Shown: one piece after another, positions 11,667-11,905 of the stretch
How the letters are laid out: each line of letters starts with the position of its first letter
Position numbering within the stretch: position 1 is the stretch's first letter
NCBI GenBank assembly: GCA_026770585.1
Contig: MU646381.1
Coordinates: forward strand, 776,652-788,556
From: Baffinella frigidus
Lineage: Eukaryota > Cryptophyceae > Cryptomonadales > Baffinellaceae
Direction of reading: 5' to 3'
DNA: 11,905 nucleotides
Program-made: the position numbers and the translations under genes
The notes under the pieces: generated by a model
Databases searched by the model: none
The model's input: only the letters and a program-made list of their open reading frames with translations
What the model was told of the DNA's origin: nothing

Positions 11667-11905
11667 GTACAACCCTTCAACTAAACCCGAACCCTTCTCA
11701 CCCCGAACCCTTCAACTAAACCCCAACCCGCGAACTACAACCTAATCCTCAACTAAACCCTAGGCCTAAAATAAACTAAAACCTAACCCTAAACTGATCC
11801 CAAAGCCTTATCTGAACCTGCACCCCCCAACCCACACCCGACACCCTCATCCCCAAACCCCAAACCAGGGCTGGGACCCAGCATCCCCCTCCTACACCTC
11901 CCGCA
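11667..11905 (+). other. start of telomere-like intron
   Basis: Begins GTACAACCCTTCAACTAAAC and continues as degenerate CCCTAAA-type repeats to the window end. No convincing acceptor with downstream coding sequence is seen before 11905. It matches the composition of the sequence following cassettes a-c on the minus strand. Confidence 0.55.

Overview
This window reads as nuclear DNA of a eukaryote. It has no bacterial-style gene packing, ribosome binding sites or operons. It is saturated with (CCCTAAA)n/(TTTAGGG)n telomere-type heptamers, which are typical of plants and many algae, and with dinucleotide microsatellites and minisatellites. The one long coding-like exon, at the right end, ends in a good GT splice donor. 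A unicellular alga with a GC-rich, repeat-laden nuclear genome fits best. A cryptophyte or dinoflagellate-type genome is possible, but I cannot fix the group from sequence alone.

Layout. 1-960: poly-C, dispersed repeats, a (TC)20 tract and a 25-bp palindromic tandem array. 960-1280: a short reading frame resembling a BED-type zinc finger, followed by a strict 34-bp tandem array and a second copy of the finger's end. 1319-2160: telomere-type DNA and a 188-198 bp higher-order satellite built from TTTGACCAGAA-like units. 2236-5130: a dense nest of short non-autonomous inverted-repeat elements (three families, two of them with several copies) mixed with a 165-bp tandem duplication, CGAGGCGGGCC minisatellites and dispersed repeats. 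5446-6413: two foldback structures and direct repeats. 6414-9500: telomere-like heptamer DNA in which short minus-strand exon-like cassettes recur, three families with 3, 4 and 4 copies. 9709-10680: a long foldback and a tandem duplication, one copy of which carries a 134-bp inverted-repeat element that the other lacks. 10901-11005: four stacked hairpins. 11049-11666: first visible exon of an acidic, disordered, unrecognised protein. 11667-11905: the start of its telomere-like intron.

The most interesting points are these. (1) The exon-like cassettes differ mainly at synonymous positions and several end at GT next to CCCTAAA-like sequence, which suggests that real exons were duplicated inside telomere-like intron DNA. 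(2) Many different sequence variants all share the 7-bp period. (3) Several miniature inverted-repeat families are present, some flanked by TA and one with a paralogous empty-site comparison inside the window. No rRNA, tRNA, CRISPR or complete autonomous transposase was found. No gene function could be assigned with confidence.
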